Positions 8,409 to 16,638 of a stretch of 37,386 bases of DNA are shown here, piece after piece (within the stretch, counting starts at the first letter, position 1; the number at the start of each line of letters is the position of its first letter). Origin of the DNA: Eshraghiella sp964441705 (GTDB lineage: Bacteria; Bacillota; Clostridia; Lachnospirales; Lachnospiraceae); assembly GCA_964441705.1 (NCBI GenBank), contig CAYTWF010000029.1, positions 1 through 37,386 on the forward strand, read 5' to 3'. A model generated the notes under the pieces. That model saw only the letters and a program-made list of their open reading frames with translations. It was not told the origin of the DNA and ran no database searches. Both the position numbers and the translations under genes were made by a program.

Positions 8409-9254
8409 TTATTTGGTTACATAGCATACACCGAATGCGCCAGGCCCGATATGCGTTCCGATGGTTGGTCCAAGATTATAGGTTCCAGCACCGTCGGTGC
8501 GGTATCCGCTGGCGTTCATTTTGGATTTAAAAAGGTCAACGTTATCTGTTGTATGTGAATATATATAGTATACAGGATAGTCAGGGTCAAGCTCTTGTGC
8601 TGCAAAAATCTTTATCAGTGCACCACAGGCTTTACACTTGCCAAGAGCCTTTGAAACCATGGCAACATGTCCCTCACTGTCTAAGGTTACCACAGGCTTA
8701 ATATTAACAAGCTCACCAATGCCTGCCTGAGCGCGGGTAAGTCTGCCGCCGCGACAGAGATTATCAAGAGTGTCAAGAGCAGCGTGAACATGAATTCTTG
8801 GCTTTAATTCTTCAATTGCATCTACAATAGAAGCTGCGTCTGCACCTGCATCACGCATCTGAACAGCCTTCTCAATCAGTATTCTTAGACATGCAGCTAT
8901 GTTTTGAGAATCAATTATATGTATTTTATCATAACCGGATATGTTCTTCGCAAGTAGGGCATTCTGGTAGGTTCCACTAAGACCGGATGGAATCAGGATG
9001 GCAATGATTTCGTCACCATCCTTTTTGGCCTGGTTAAAGTGGTCAACAAATGCACCTGGTGCAGGTTGGGAGGTAGTTGGAAATACAGGGTCACTTGCCA
9101 GTCGGTCATAGAACTGGTCTTTGGTAATATTGATTCCGTCCGCAACCATCTCATCACCAAATAATACAGGTATAGGTACGTATAAAAGGCCGAGAGCATT
9201 AATCTCTTCAATATCAAAATCTGCTGCAGAATCACATAATATCTTTATTGCCAT
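8409..9254 (-). CDS. DegV family fatty-acid-binding protein
   Basis: The 281-residue product has the DegV features: an N-terminal ILCDSAADF strand, PTTSQPAPGAF (about 59-69) whose Thr/Ser bind the lipid carboxylate, and PSGLSGTYQNA (89-99). DegV/FakB-type proteins hold a fatty acid for the FakA kinase, which phosphorylates it for phospholipid synthesis. No fakA is in view, so the exact role is open. The gene lies 5 nt downstream of a marR-like gene, and its AAAGGA ribosome site is inside the end of that gene, so the two form an operon and are probably coupled. A MarR regulator paired with a lipid carrier is consistent with lipid-responsive control, but that is inference. Confidence 0.9.
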   Translation of the reverse strand: MAIKILCDSAADFDIEEINALGLLYVPIPVLFGDEMVADGINITKDQFYDRLASDPVFPTTSQPAPGAFVDHFNQAKKDGDEIIAILIPSGLSGTYQNALLAKNISGYDKIHIIDSQNIAACLRILIEKAVQMRDAGADAASIVDAIEELKPRIHVHAALDTLDNLCRGGRLTRAQAGIGELVNIKPVVTLDSEGHVAMVSKALGKCKACGALIKIFAAQELDPDYPVYYIYSHTTDNVDLFKSKMNASGYRTDGAGTYNLGPTIGTHIGPGAFGVCYVTK

Positions 9255-9259
9255 ATCAA

Positions 9260-9718
9260 TTATCCTTTCGTGGTAACGTCGCTCATCTTGTCAGCGATTT
9301 CATTAAAAATATCTATTGCCTGGCTGGATTTGTCAGGTCCAATTCTACTGATTACCTCATTAACAATTCCAAGAATGTGCTGGTGCTCCTCAAGGTAGGT
9401 ATTAATGTTGGAATCCTCCATATAAATGTATACAATACGTTTATCCGTTCTGGAACGTTTGCGTGTAATAAAACCGGAAGCCTCAAGAGAGGACAGGGTT
9501 TTGTTCATCTGGGATTTAAGAATTCCAGTAGCCTTACTAAGCTGCATTAATGTGAGACATGGGTTCTCAGGCTGCTCAAGCTTCTGCTTGTAGAGCAGGT
9601 GACACACAAGAGCTTCGTTATATGACATGTACTTAACAAGACGTTCATTCCACAGCTTCATTGAGATGTTAAGCCATGCGTCCAGCAGGTCCTCACTTAG
9701 CTTTATATCCTCTGTCAT
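9260..9718 (-). CDS. MarR family transcriptional regulator
   Basis: This 152-residue protein has a winged helix-turn-helix at about 53-98: LTLMQLSKATGILKSQMNKT forms the HTH, followed by a wing with RSRTDKRIVYIY, the typical DKR motif of MarR proteins. Helices on both sides would form the dimer interface. The start has GGAGGATAATT directly upstream. It is the first gene of a two-gene operon with the DegV protein. Repeated AGTTCA half-sites between its -10 box and start codon suggest autorepression. The inducer is not evident; a fatty acid is a reasonable guess from the neighbour. Confidence 0.9.
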   Translation of the reverse strand: MTEDIKLSEDLLDAWLNISMKLWNERLVKYMSYNEALVCHLLYKQKLEQPENPCLTLMQLSKATGILKSQMNKTLSSLEASGFITRKRSRTDKRIVYIYMEDSNINTYLEEHQHILGIVNEVISRIGPDKSSQAIDIFNEIADKMSDVTTKG

Positions 9719-9731
9719 AATTATCCTCCAT

Positions 9732-9767
9732 AATAGTTCACAAAATTAATAGTTCACAAAATGAACT
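9732..9767. promoter_or_regulatory. MarR operator: direct and inverted AGTTCA repeats
   Basis: The 15-mer AATAGTTCACAAAAT occurs at 9732-9746 and again at 9748-9762, a 16-bp period. The second copy is part of the perfect inverted repeat AGTTCA-N5-TGAACT (9751-9767). The block sits just downstream of the minus-strand -10 box, where a bound repressor would block initiation. Confidence 0.65.
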
Positions 9768-9777
9768 AACAAAAGAC

Positions 9778-9806
9778 AATATATATGATAACAGGAAGAT
9801 TGTCAA
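9778..9806 (-). promoter_or_regulatory. Promoter of the marR-degV operon
   Basis: On the minus strand, consensus TTGACA (9801-9806), 17-nt spacer, TATATT (9778-9783). Transcription would start near 9771, within or next to the operator. Confidence 0.75.
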
Positions 9807-9842
9807 TTCTTTTTTAAAAAAGTGTTATTTTGTGCAGTCAGG

Positions 9843-9851
9843 TGGTATAAT
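9843..9851 (+). promoter_or_regulatory. Extended -10 promoter of the cytidylate-kinase/ABC/rarA operon
   Basis: TGG-TATAAT is a consensus extended -10 (TATAAT at 9846-9851) with no strong -35. It lies 48 nt before the chosen start at 9900 and rules out the longer upstream frame that begins at 9822. Confidence 0.6.
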
Positions 9852-9899
9852 GTATATATCAAAAAACTGTTACGTAAATGCAGTAGGACGGAGGCTTTT

Positions 9900-10526
9900 A
9901 TGGACAATTATGTAATCGCCATAACAAGAACCTGTGGCAGCGGAGCCACAAGCATAAGCAGACTTTTAGGCAGGGAGCTGGGCATTGATGTATATGACCG
10001 CAATCTTTTAAGACTTGCTTCAGATGAAAGCGGAATTAATGAGGAGCTGTTTGCAAGGGCTGACGAACACATGAAACAGAGTCTTTTATTTAAGGCATCA
10101 CAGAAGGTGTATAATGGAGAGCTTATTGGACCAGACAGTGATGACTTTACCTCTAATGAGAATCTGTTTAATTATCAGGCAAAGGTACTCAAGGAGCTGG
10201 CTAAGAATGAATCCTATATATGTATTGGCAGAGCAGCCGACTTTATCCTTAAGGATAATCCAAGGCTGATATCAATATTTATATATGCACCTATGGATAA
10301 GTGTGTTAAGCGTGAGATGGAGCTGAATGGTTTTGATGCCAGGAGGGCGCAGCAGTATATTACAAGAACAGATCATTATCGTCGCGGTTTCTATAAGTAC
10401 CATACCGGCAGAGAATGGGAAAGTCCATATAATTATGATTTATGTCTTAATACAGGTGTCTTTACATACGAGCAGTGTGTTGATATAATTAAGAACTATA
10501 TCAAAACCAGATTTGGTGAAGTATGA
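9900..10526 (+). CDS. Cytidylate kinase-like family protein
   Basis: The ATG at 9900 follows GGACGGAGG and gives 208 residues. The N-terminus ITRTCGSGATSISRLLGREL matches the nucleotide-binding loop of the 'cytidylate kinase-like' P-loop family, where the loop is less canonical than in true Cmk. Later parts (YDRNLLRLAS; YICIGRAADFIL; SIFIYAPMDKCVKREM; YYITRTDHYRRGFYKY-like segment) follow the same family pattern. Members are common in Clostridia; their substrate is not established to my knowledge, so CMP phosphorylation should not be assumed. It is the first gene of a tight operon, 13 nt before the ABC exporter genes, whose link to it is not obvious. Confidence 0.8.
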   Translation: MDNYVIAITRTCGSGATSISRLLGRELGIDVYDRNLLRLASDESGINEELFARADEHMKQSLLFKASQKVYNGELIGPDSDDFTSNENLFNYQAKVLKELAKNESYICIGRAADFILKDNPRLISIFIYAPMDKCVKREMELNGFDARRAQQYITRTDHYRRGFYKYHTGREWESPYNYDLCLNTGVFTYEQCVDIIKNYIKTRFGEV

Positions 10527-10539
10527 TAAAGGGGATTTT

Positions 10540-12273
10540 ATGACTAAATTACTTGTGTATCTTAAGCATTATATTAAAGAAAGTATTCTTGGACCCTTGT
10601 TCAAGCTGCTGGAGGCTTCATTTGAATTGATAGTGCCGCTTGTTGTAGCGGCAATTATCGATAATGGTATTGCAAATGGAGACCAGCACTATATTGTAAC
10701 AAGGGTTCTTATTATGATTGGGCTTGGAGTTGTAGGTCTTGTATGCTCCATTACTGCGCAGTATTTTGCCGCAAAAGCGGCTACAGGCTTTGCTACAGAG
10801 CTGAGACATTCTCTTTTTGAGCATATTCAGACTCTTTCCTATTCAGAAATCGATGAGGTTGGAACCTCAAGACTTATTACCAGAATGACCAGTGATGTTA
10901 ATTCTGTTCAGGGCTGTGTCAACATGGTGCTGAGACTGTTCCTGCGTTCACCATTTATTGTGCTTGGTGCAATGATAATGGCATTTACTATTGATGTAAG
11001 ATGTGCGCTCATATTCTGTGTTGCAATTCCCGTGCTGACAGCTGTTGTTTTTGGAATAATGCTGATATCTATTCCAATGTATGGCAGGGTGCAGGCTGGT
11101 CTTGACAGAATTCTTAAGACTACCAGGGAGAACCTTACAGGAACCAGGGTAATCAGGGCATTTAACAGACAGCAGTCAGAGATTAATGATTTTAAAGAGG
11201 GCAATACATTTTTGTCTCACATACAGACCGTAGCAGGAAGAGTGTCAGCTCTTATGAATCCCATAACCTTTGTAATTATTAATATAGCAATGGTTGTGCT
11301 GATTCGTACGGGAGCAGTAAGAGTTGATAATGGAATTCTTACTCAGGGACAGGTTGTAGCGTTGGTTAATTATATGTCCCAGATACTTGTAGAGCTTATT
11401 AAGCTTGCCAATTTGATTATTCAGGTAACCAAGGCACTGGCATCTGCCAATAGAATTCAGGAGATATTTGAGGTTCATTCCACGATGGAATTCCCAGAAA
11501 TCTCTGCTGAGGTGACAGGAAGTGAATATGCAGTTGAATTCAATAATGTAGGGCTAACATATAAGAATTCCGGAGCAGAGTCAATAAGCAATGTTAATAT
11601 TAAGGTGCGTCATGGTGAGACAATTGGCATTATTGGTGGAACAGGCTCAGGTAAGTCATCTCTTGTAAATCTTATTCCAAGATTTTATGATGCTACAGCA
11701 GGAGAGGTGCTTGTTGACGGTGCTAATGTAAAGGATTACACCAGAGATGAGCTTAGGGATAAGATAGGTGTTGTAATGCAGAAGGCAGTTCTTTTTAATG
11801 GCTCCATCAGAGATAATATTAAATGGGGCAGACCGGATGCAACAGATGAACAGATAGACAAGGCGATTGAGCTTGCCCAGGCACAGGAATTTGTGTCACA
11901 GAAAAAGGGCAGGCTTGACTATATGATTGAGCAGGGAGGACGTAACCTGTCAGGAGGACAGAAGCAGAGACTTACAATTGCAAGAGCTCTTGTTAAGCGT
12001 CCGCAGATACTTATCCTTGATGACAGCTCATCAGCACTTGATTATGCTACAGATGCCAGACTTCGCAGTGCAATCAGGTCGCTTGAGGGAAATATTACAA
12101 CATTTATTGTATCTCAGCGTACAGCATCTCTCAGGGATGCAGACCAGATAATTGTACTCGAGGATGGAATGGTTGCAGGAGTGGGAACACACCAGCAGCT
12201 TATGCAGTCATGTCAGGTATATCAGGAGATATATAATACTGATGGCAATAAGGTGACAGGAGGTGCACAGTAA
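10540..12273 (+). CDS. ABC exporter half-transporter, subunit with degenerate ATP site
   Basis: I place the start at 10540, after AAAGGGGAT, giving 577 residues. An exporter-type membrane domain (six segments, about 15-300) precedes a nucleotide-binding domain with Walker A GGTGSGKSS (366-374), signature LSGGQ (470-474) and Walker B LILDD. The catalytic Glu is Asp (D495) and the switch His is Gln (Q526 in VSQRT). In heterodimeric exporters such as BmrCD or TM287/288 one subunit carries exactly this pattern. Its intact signature would complete the active site of the partner encoded next door. The TAATG overlap with that gene implies translational coupling. Likely function is export of drugs, lipids or peptides; the substrate cannot be deduced. 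Confidence 0.93.
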   Translation: MTKLLVYLKHYIKESILGPLFKLLEASFELIVPLVVAAIIDNGIANGDQHYIVTRVLIMIGLGVVGLVCSITAQYFAAKAATGFATELRHSLFEHIQTLSYSEIDEVGTSRLITRMTSDVNSVQGCVNMVLRLFLRSPFIVLGAMIMAFTIDVRCALIFCVAIPVLTAVVFGIMLISIPMYGRVQAGLDRILKTTRENLTGTRVIRAFNRQQSEINDFKEGNTFLSHIQTVAGRVSALMNPITFVIINIAMVVLIRTGAVRVDNGILTQGQVVALVNYMSQILVELIKLANLIIQVTKALASANRIQEIFEVHSTMEFPEISAEVTGSEYAVEFNNVGLTYKNSGAESISNVNIKVRHGETIGIIGGTGSGKSSLVNLIPRFYDATAGEVLVDGANVKDYTRDELRDKIGVVMQKAVLFNGSIRDNIKWGRPDATDEQIDKAIELAQAQEFVSQKKGRLDYMIEQGGRNLSGGQKQRLTIARALVKRPQILILDDSSSALDYATDARLRSAIRSLEGNITTFIVSQRTASLRDADQIIVLEDGMVAGVGTHQQLMQSCQVYQEIYNTDGNKVTGGAQ

Positions 12274-14015
12274 TGGCCAGGAAAATTAAAACCTCTACAA
12301 TTAAAAGAGTTATGCGCTATATTGGAAGATATAGATTTTTTATGATAATGTCAGTAGTGCTTGCACTTGTAACTGTTGCAGGCCAGCTGTATATTCCTAT
12401 ACTGCAGGGACGTGCCATAGACAGGATAATAGGCGAAGGAAATGTGGATATTGCAGGAATTGTACAGATAATTACAACAATTCTTATAACTGTTGGGATA
12501 GTAGCGTTATTTCAGTGGGTAATGAATGTATGCAATAACCGGATTACCTATTCGGTAATAAGAGATATTAGAAAAGATGCCTTTGAGAAGCTCCAGGTGC
12601 TTCCTGTTAAATATGCAGATTCTCATCCTACCGGCGAGATTGTCAGCAGAGTTATTGCAGATGTTGACCAGTTTGCTGATGGATTGTTAATGGGATTTAC
12701 CCAGTTTTTTACAGGCGTTATGACAATAATTGGAACACTGGTGTTTATGCTTGTAATTAACTGGAAAATAACACTTGTTGTTGTTTTGGTCACACCATTA
12801 TCCTTTTTTGTTGCCGCATTTGTTGCCAGAAAAACATACACAATGTTTCGCAGGCAGTCAGAGGTACGAGGAGAACAGACCGGATTTATTGATGAAATGA
12901 TTGGTAATGAAAAGGTGGTTCAGGCCTTTGGTCATGAGGACGAGGCCATGGAACGGTTTGATGAGATTAATGGAAGACTTCAGAAATATTCACTTCGTGC
13001 AATATTTTTCTCTTCGATAACTAATCCATCTACACGTTTTGTTAATAATGTAGTATATGCTCTTGTGTGTCTTACAGGCGCATTTGCCGTAGTAAGAGGA
13101 ACTCTCACAGTAGGCCAGCTTTCAGCCTTTTTAAGCTATGCCAACCAGTATACCAAACCATTTAATGAGATTTCGGGAGTCGTAACAGAGCTTCAGAATG
13201 CACTTGCCTGCGCAGACAGGGTGCTTGACCTGATAGAGGAGCCGCCACTTGTGGATGACGGAACAGAGAAGCTGGAGGTTAAGCCGGGACAGGGAAGCGT
13301 TAAGCTTACCGATGTTGCATTTTCTTATGATAAGGAAAAAGAGCTTATTAAGAATTTCAATCTTACAGTTAAACCGGGACAGAGAGTAGCTATTGTTGGA
13401 CCTACAGGCTGTGGTAAAACTACTGTAATTAACCTGCTTATGAGATTCTATGATGTAGATGAAGGCTCTGTTATGGTGGAGAATAAGGATATACGTGATG
13501 TAACCAGAAACAGTCTTAGAAGCAGCTATGGTATGGTGCTTCAGGAGACCTGGCTGAAATCTGGAACAATCAGAGACAATATAATAACAGGAAAACCAGA
13601 TGCAACCGAAGCGGAGATAATTGAGGCCGCTAAGGCTGCTCATGCACACAGCTTTATTAAGCGTCTTCCAAACGGCTATGATACAATAATTGGTGAGGAT
13701 GGCGGAAGCCTGTCCCAGGGACAGAAGCAGCTGCTGTGTATTGCAAGGGTAATGCTTTGCCTGCCTCCAATGCTTATTCTGGATGAGGCAACTTCCTCAA
13801 TTGATACCAGAACAGAGATGAAGATTCAGGAGGCCTTTGCAAGAATGATGCAGGGAAGAACCAGCTTTATTGTTGCTCATAGACTTTCTACTATTCAGTC
13901 AGCAGATATTATTCTGGTTATGAAGGACGGTAATATTATAGAACAGGGTAATCACGAAGAATTACTTGCTAAAAATGGTTTTTATGCTCAGCTGTATAAC
14001 AGCCAGGGAGTATAA
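12273..14015 (+). CDS. ABC exporter half-transporter, subunit with catalytic ATP site
   Basis: This 580-residue partner overlaps the previous gene by one base. It has the exporter membrane domain (about 20-310) and a nucleotide-binding domain with Walker A GPTGCGKTT (376-384), Walker B LILDE with catalytic E505, and switch H536 in VAHRLST. Its signature is LSQGQ (480-484) rather than LSGGQ, as expected for the subunit that contributes the weak signature to the degenerate site. The two proteins therefore show complementary asymmetry: the consensus site is Walker A/B of this protein plus LSGGQ of the first. The pair should form one heterodimeric type IV exporter in the cytoplasmic membrane. Confidence 0.94.
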   Translation: MARKIKTSTIKRVMRYIGRYRFFMIMSVVLALVTVAGQLYIPILQGRAIDRIIGEGNVDIAGIVQIITTILITVGIVALFQWVMNVCNNRITYSVIRDIRKDAFEKLQVLPVKYADSHPTGEIVSRVIADVDQFADGLLMGFTQFFTGVMTIIGTLVFMLVINWKITLVVVLVTPLSFFVAAFVARKTYTMFRRQSEVRGEQTGFIDEMIGNEKVVQAFGHEDEAMERFDEINGRLQKYSLRAIFFSSITNPSTRFVNNVVYALVCLTGAFAVVRGTLTVGQLSAFLSYANQYTKPFNEISGVVTELQNALACADRVLDLIEEPPLVDDGTEKLEVKPGQGSVKLTDVAFSYDKEKELIKNFNLTVKPGQRVAIVGPTGCGKTTVINLLMRFYDVDEGSVMVENKDIRDVTRNSLRSSYGMVLQETWLKSGTIRDNIITGKPDATEAEIIEAAKAAHAHSFIKRLPNGYDTIIGEDGGSLSQGQKQLLCIARVMLCLPPMLILDEATSSIDTRTEMKIQEAFARMMQGRTSFIVAHRLSTIQSADIILVMKDGNIIEQGNHEELLAKNGFYAQLYNSQGV

Positions 14016-14033
14016 AAGCTTGGAGGTGATATA

Positions 14034-15356
14034 TTGGAACAGCTTAGTTTGTTTGGAAGAAAGTTGCCGCAGCCATTAGCAGCCAGACTAAGACCACAGA
14101 GCCTTGAGGAATTCACAGGTCAGACCCACCTGATTGGGAAGGGAAAAGTACTCAGAAGACTTATTGAAAATGACCAGATATCATCAATGATATTTTGGGG
14201 CCCTCCGGGTGTTGGTAAAACTACACTTGCAAGGATTATTGCTAATTCCACAAAGGCAAAATTTATTGATTTTTCAGCTGTTACAAGCGGAATAAAGGAA
14301 ATTAGAACTGTTATGGAGCAGGCGGAGGACAATAGAGCTGTTGGCGAGATAACGATTGTATTTGTTGACGAGATTCACAGATTTAATAAAGCGCAGCAGG
14401 ACGCATTTCTTCCATTTGTAGAGAAAGGAAGCATCATACTTATAGGAGCAACTACAGAAAATCCATCCTTTGAGATTAATAACGCTCTTTTGTCGCGATG
14501 CAAGGTTTTTGTTCTTCATGAATTGAGCAAAGCGGAACTGGTAGGATTATTGTCAAGAGCACTTAAGGATGATAGGGGTTTTGGAACACAGCATGTGAAC
14601 ATATCAGAGGAAATGCTGGAGATAATTGCCGCCTCTGCTAATGGTGATGCGCGGAATGCTCTCTCAACTCTTGAAATGGTTGTACTTAATGGAGACCTGG
14701 ACAGTCAGGGGAATATAACAGTTACCAAAGAAACTTTATTACAGTGTACCTCCAAGAAATCACTGTTATATGATAAAAATGGGGAGGAGCATTATAATCT
14801 TATATCTGCACTTCACAAGTCAATGCGTAATTCAGACCCGGATGCAGCTGTATACTGGCTGGCAAGAATGCTGGAGGCTGGTGAAGACCCGCTGTATGTT
14901 GCAAGACGTGTTATCAGATTTTCCAGTGAGGATATTGGCCTTGCAGATTCACATGCCCAGGAGGTTGCAGTTGCAGCATATAATGCTTGTCATTATATAG
15001 GAATGCCGGAGTGCAGTGTTAATCTCACAGAGGCTGTTGTATATATGTCAATGGCTCCCAAATCCAATTCTTTGTATGTGGCATATGAGTCTGCCAAAAA
15101 GGATGCCCTTGAACATTTGGCAGAGCCGGTTCCTCTTGTAATACGAAATGCGCCAACTAAGCTTATGGAGGAGCAAAATTATGGAAAAGGTTATCAGTAT
15201 GCTCATGACACTGAGGACAAGCTTACTGATATGCAGTGCCTGCCGGATTCACTGATGGGAAAAGAGTATTATGTTCCAACCGAACAGGGAAATGAGAGCA
15301 GATATAGCAAAAGACTTAAAGAGATAAAGGAATGGAAACAAAAGAGGAGGGGATAA
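14034..15356 (+). CDS. rarA: Replication-associated recombination protein A (RarA/MgsA), AAA+ ATPase
   Basis: Translation starts at a TTG (14034) placed after GGAGGTG; there is no better ATG. The 440-residue product has Walker A GPPGVGKTT (56-64), Walker B IVFVDEIHRF, a sensor-1 region IGATTENPSFEIN, and the C-terminal helical tetramerisation domain of the RarA/WRNIP1 family (SEDIGLAD, YGKGYQYAHD). RarA acts at stalled replication forks. Residues 3-7 are QLSLF, a close match to the bacterial beta-clamp-binding pentapeptide, placed at the extreme N-terminus, which supports the chosen start. The gene sits in the operon between the ABC exporter and the HD-GYP gene, 18 nt and 3 nt from its neighbours. 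Confidence 0.95.
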   Translation: MEQLSLFGRKLPQPLAARLRPQSLEEFTGQTHLIGKGKVLRRLIENDQISSMIFWGPPGVGKTTLARIIANSTKAKFIDFSAVTSGIKEIRTVMEQAEDNRAVGEITIVFVDEIHRFNKAQQDAFLPFVEKGSIILIGATTENPSFEINNALLSRCKVFVLHELSKAELVGLLSRALKDDRGFGTQHVNISEEMLEIIAASANGDARNALSTLEMVVLNGDLDSQGNITVTKETLLQCTSKKSLLYDKNGEEHYNLISALHKSMRNSDPDAAVYWLARMLEAGEDPLYVARRVIRFSSEDIGLADSHAQEVAVAAYNACHYIGMPECSVNLTEAVVYMSMAPKSNSLYVAYESAKKDALEHLAEPVPLVIRNAPTKLMEEQNYGKGYQYAHDTEDKLTDMQCLPDSLMGKEYYVPTEQGNESRYSKRLKEIKEWKQKRRG

Positions 15357-15359
15357 ATA

Positions 15360-16580
15360 ATGCTTGATTTTGATTTTAATGGGATTCTTTTTGCATTGTC
15401 ATATGCATTGGATTGTGTGGAGCATGATGTTATAGGGGTTACGACTAACCACGGTAAGAGAGTTGCGGCCATTGCAATGAAGGTTGGCGAGCAGATGGGG
15501 GTAATGACTGGTATAGAAGACAAACAGGTGCTTTCAGCCTGCAGCGTTATGCATGACTGCGCGTTATCAGAGTATATACAGGACGAATTTGACGGTGTAT
15601 ATTCGGCTGCAATAGGTGAAATTGGCAAAAGCCTTGGCCTTCACTGCAGCATGGGAGAGGAATCAATGAAGCTTATGCCATTTGATAAGGCACTGACAGG
15701 GGGTGCAGTACTCTATCACCATGAAAATGCAGATGGAAGTGGTCCATTTGGTAAAAAAATGAATGAAATTCCCCAAAGTGCAAGATTAATACAGCTGAGT
15801 GATACGATAGATGCCGGATTTGACCTAAGCTGGATGGATGATGGTAAAAAAAGTCAGATAATTAAGTTTGTTAAGGATAATACAGGTATTAGATTCGCCA
15901 CAGAGGAAGCTCAGGCATTTCTGGAGGTGTTCAATAAAACAGGTTTTAGCAGCCTTCGCAATGAGAAGATAGACCTGTATCTTCAGGATATGCTTCCAGG
16001 TGGAAGACTGTGCTGCTCACCACAGCAGCTTATGGATTTTGCCAGTGTATTTGCAAGAATTGTTGATTATAAATCTCATTTTACTAAAACACACTCAATT
16101 GGAATTGCGCAAAAAGCTCACGATATGGCTTTGTATTACGGTATGGGTGAGGAATTTGCGGCAAAGATGTATTTTGCAGGGGCACTGCATGATATAGGCA
16201 AGCTTGTTGTGGACAGGGATATCCTTGAAAAGCCTGACAGGCTTAATGATGCAGAGTTCAAGCATATACAGACACATGCATACTATACATATAAGATACT
16301 CTCAGATATCCCGGGACTGGAGGATATTACAAGATGGGCTTCCTATCATCATGAAAAGCTGGACGGAGCAGGTTATCCATTCGGTCTTACAGATAAACAG
16401 CTTGATAAATGGGAACGACTTATGGCCTGTCTTGACATATATCAGGCACTTACGGAGGAACGCCCATATAAGAAGGGAATGTCACATACAGAGGCTGTGA
16501 ATATGCTGATGAATATGGCAGATGGAGGGAAAATAGATGGCAGACTGGTAAGGGATATTGACCAGTATTATGGCGGATAA
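15360..16580 (+). CDS. Tandem HD-domain protein with C-terminal HD-GYP c-di-GMP phosphodiesterase-like domain
   Basis: The 406-residue protein has two HD units. The C-terminal one has the landmarks of HD-GYP phosphodiesterases: H245 in THSIGIA, H277-D278 in GALHDIGKL, H302/H306, paired HH at 330-331 and GYP at 338-340 in DGAGYPFG. The N-terminal unit follows the same order in weaker form: H31 in NHGKRVA, H65-D66 in VMHDCAL, H95, then HH at 120-121 and DGSGPFG, so GYP has become GPF and the GK after HD is lost. This looks like an internal duplication with one decayed copy. The C-terminal unit may hydrolyse c-di-GMP or a related nucleotide. It is the last gene of the operon, ending at a strong terminator. 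Confidence 0.85.
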   Translation: MLDFDFNGILFALSYALDCVEHDVIGVTTNHGKRVAAIAMKVGEQMGVMTGIEDKQVLSACSVMHDCALSEYIQDEFDGVYSAAIGEIGKSLGLHCSMGEESMKLMPFDKALTGGAVLYHHENADGSGPFGKKMNEIPQSARLIQLSDTIDAGFDLSWMDDGKKSQIIKFVKDNTGIRFATEEAQAFLEVFNKTGFSSLRNEKIDLYLQDMLPGGRLCCSPQQLMDFASVFARIVDYKSHFTKTHSIGIAQKAHDMALYYGMGEEFAAKMYFAGALHDIGKLVVDRDILEKPDRLNDAEFKHIQTHAYYTYKILSDIPGLEDITRWASYHHEKLDGAGYPFGLTDKQLDKWERLMACLDIYQALTEERPYKKGMSHTEAVNMLMNMADGGKIDGRLVRDIDQYYGG

Positions 16581-16627
16581 AAAATGGAGCCTTTGCAGAA
16601 ATTCAATCTGCAAAGGCTCTATTTTTT
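16581..16627. terminator. Bidirectional intrinsic terminator (HD-GYP gene / tyrS)
   Basis: A perfect 13-bp stem GAGCCTTTGCAGA/TCTGCAAAGGCTC (16587-16599 and 16607-16619) with a 7-nt loop, flanked by an A run on the left and a T run on the right, serves both convergent genes. Confidence 0.9.
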
Positions 16628-16638
16628 ATTGAAGGTAA

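Noticed and set aside
9809..9822. 14-bp palindrome CTTTTTTAAAAAAG upstream of the cytidylate-kinase-like gene
   Set aside because: An A/T-only core of this length is expected by chance in an AT-rich gap, and it has no clear spacing to promoter elements.
13131..13649. A 172-residue open frame antisense to the second ABC exporter gene
   Set aside because: It is a shadow of a strongly conserved gene, without ribosome site or motif.
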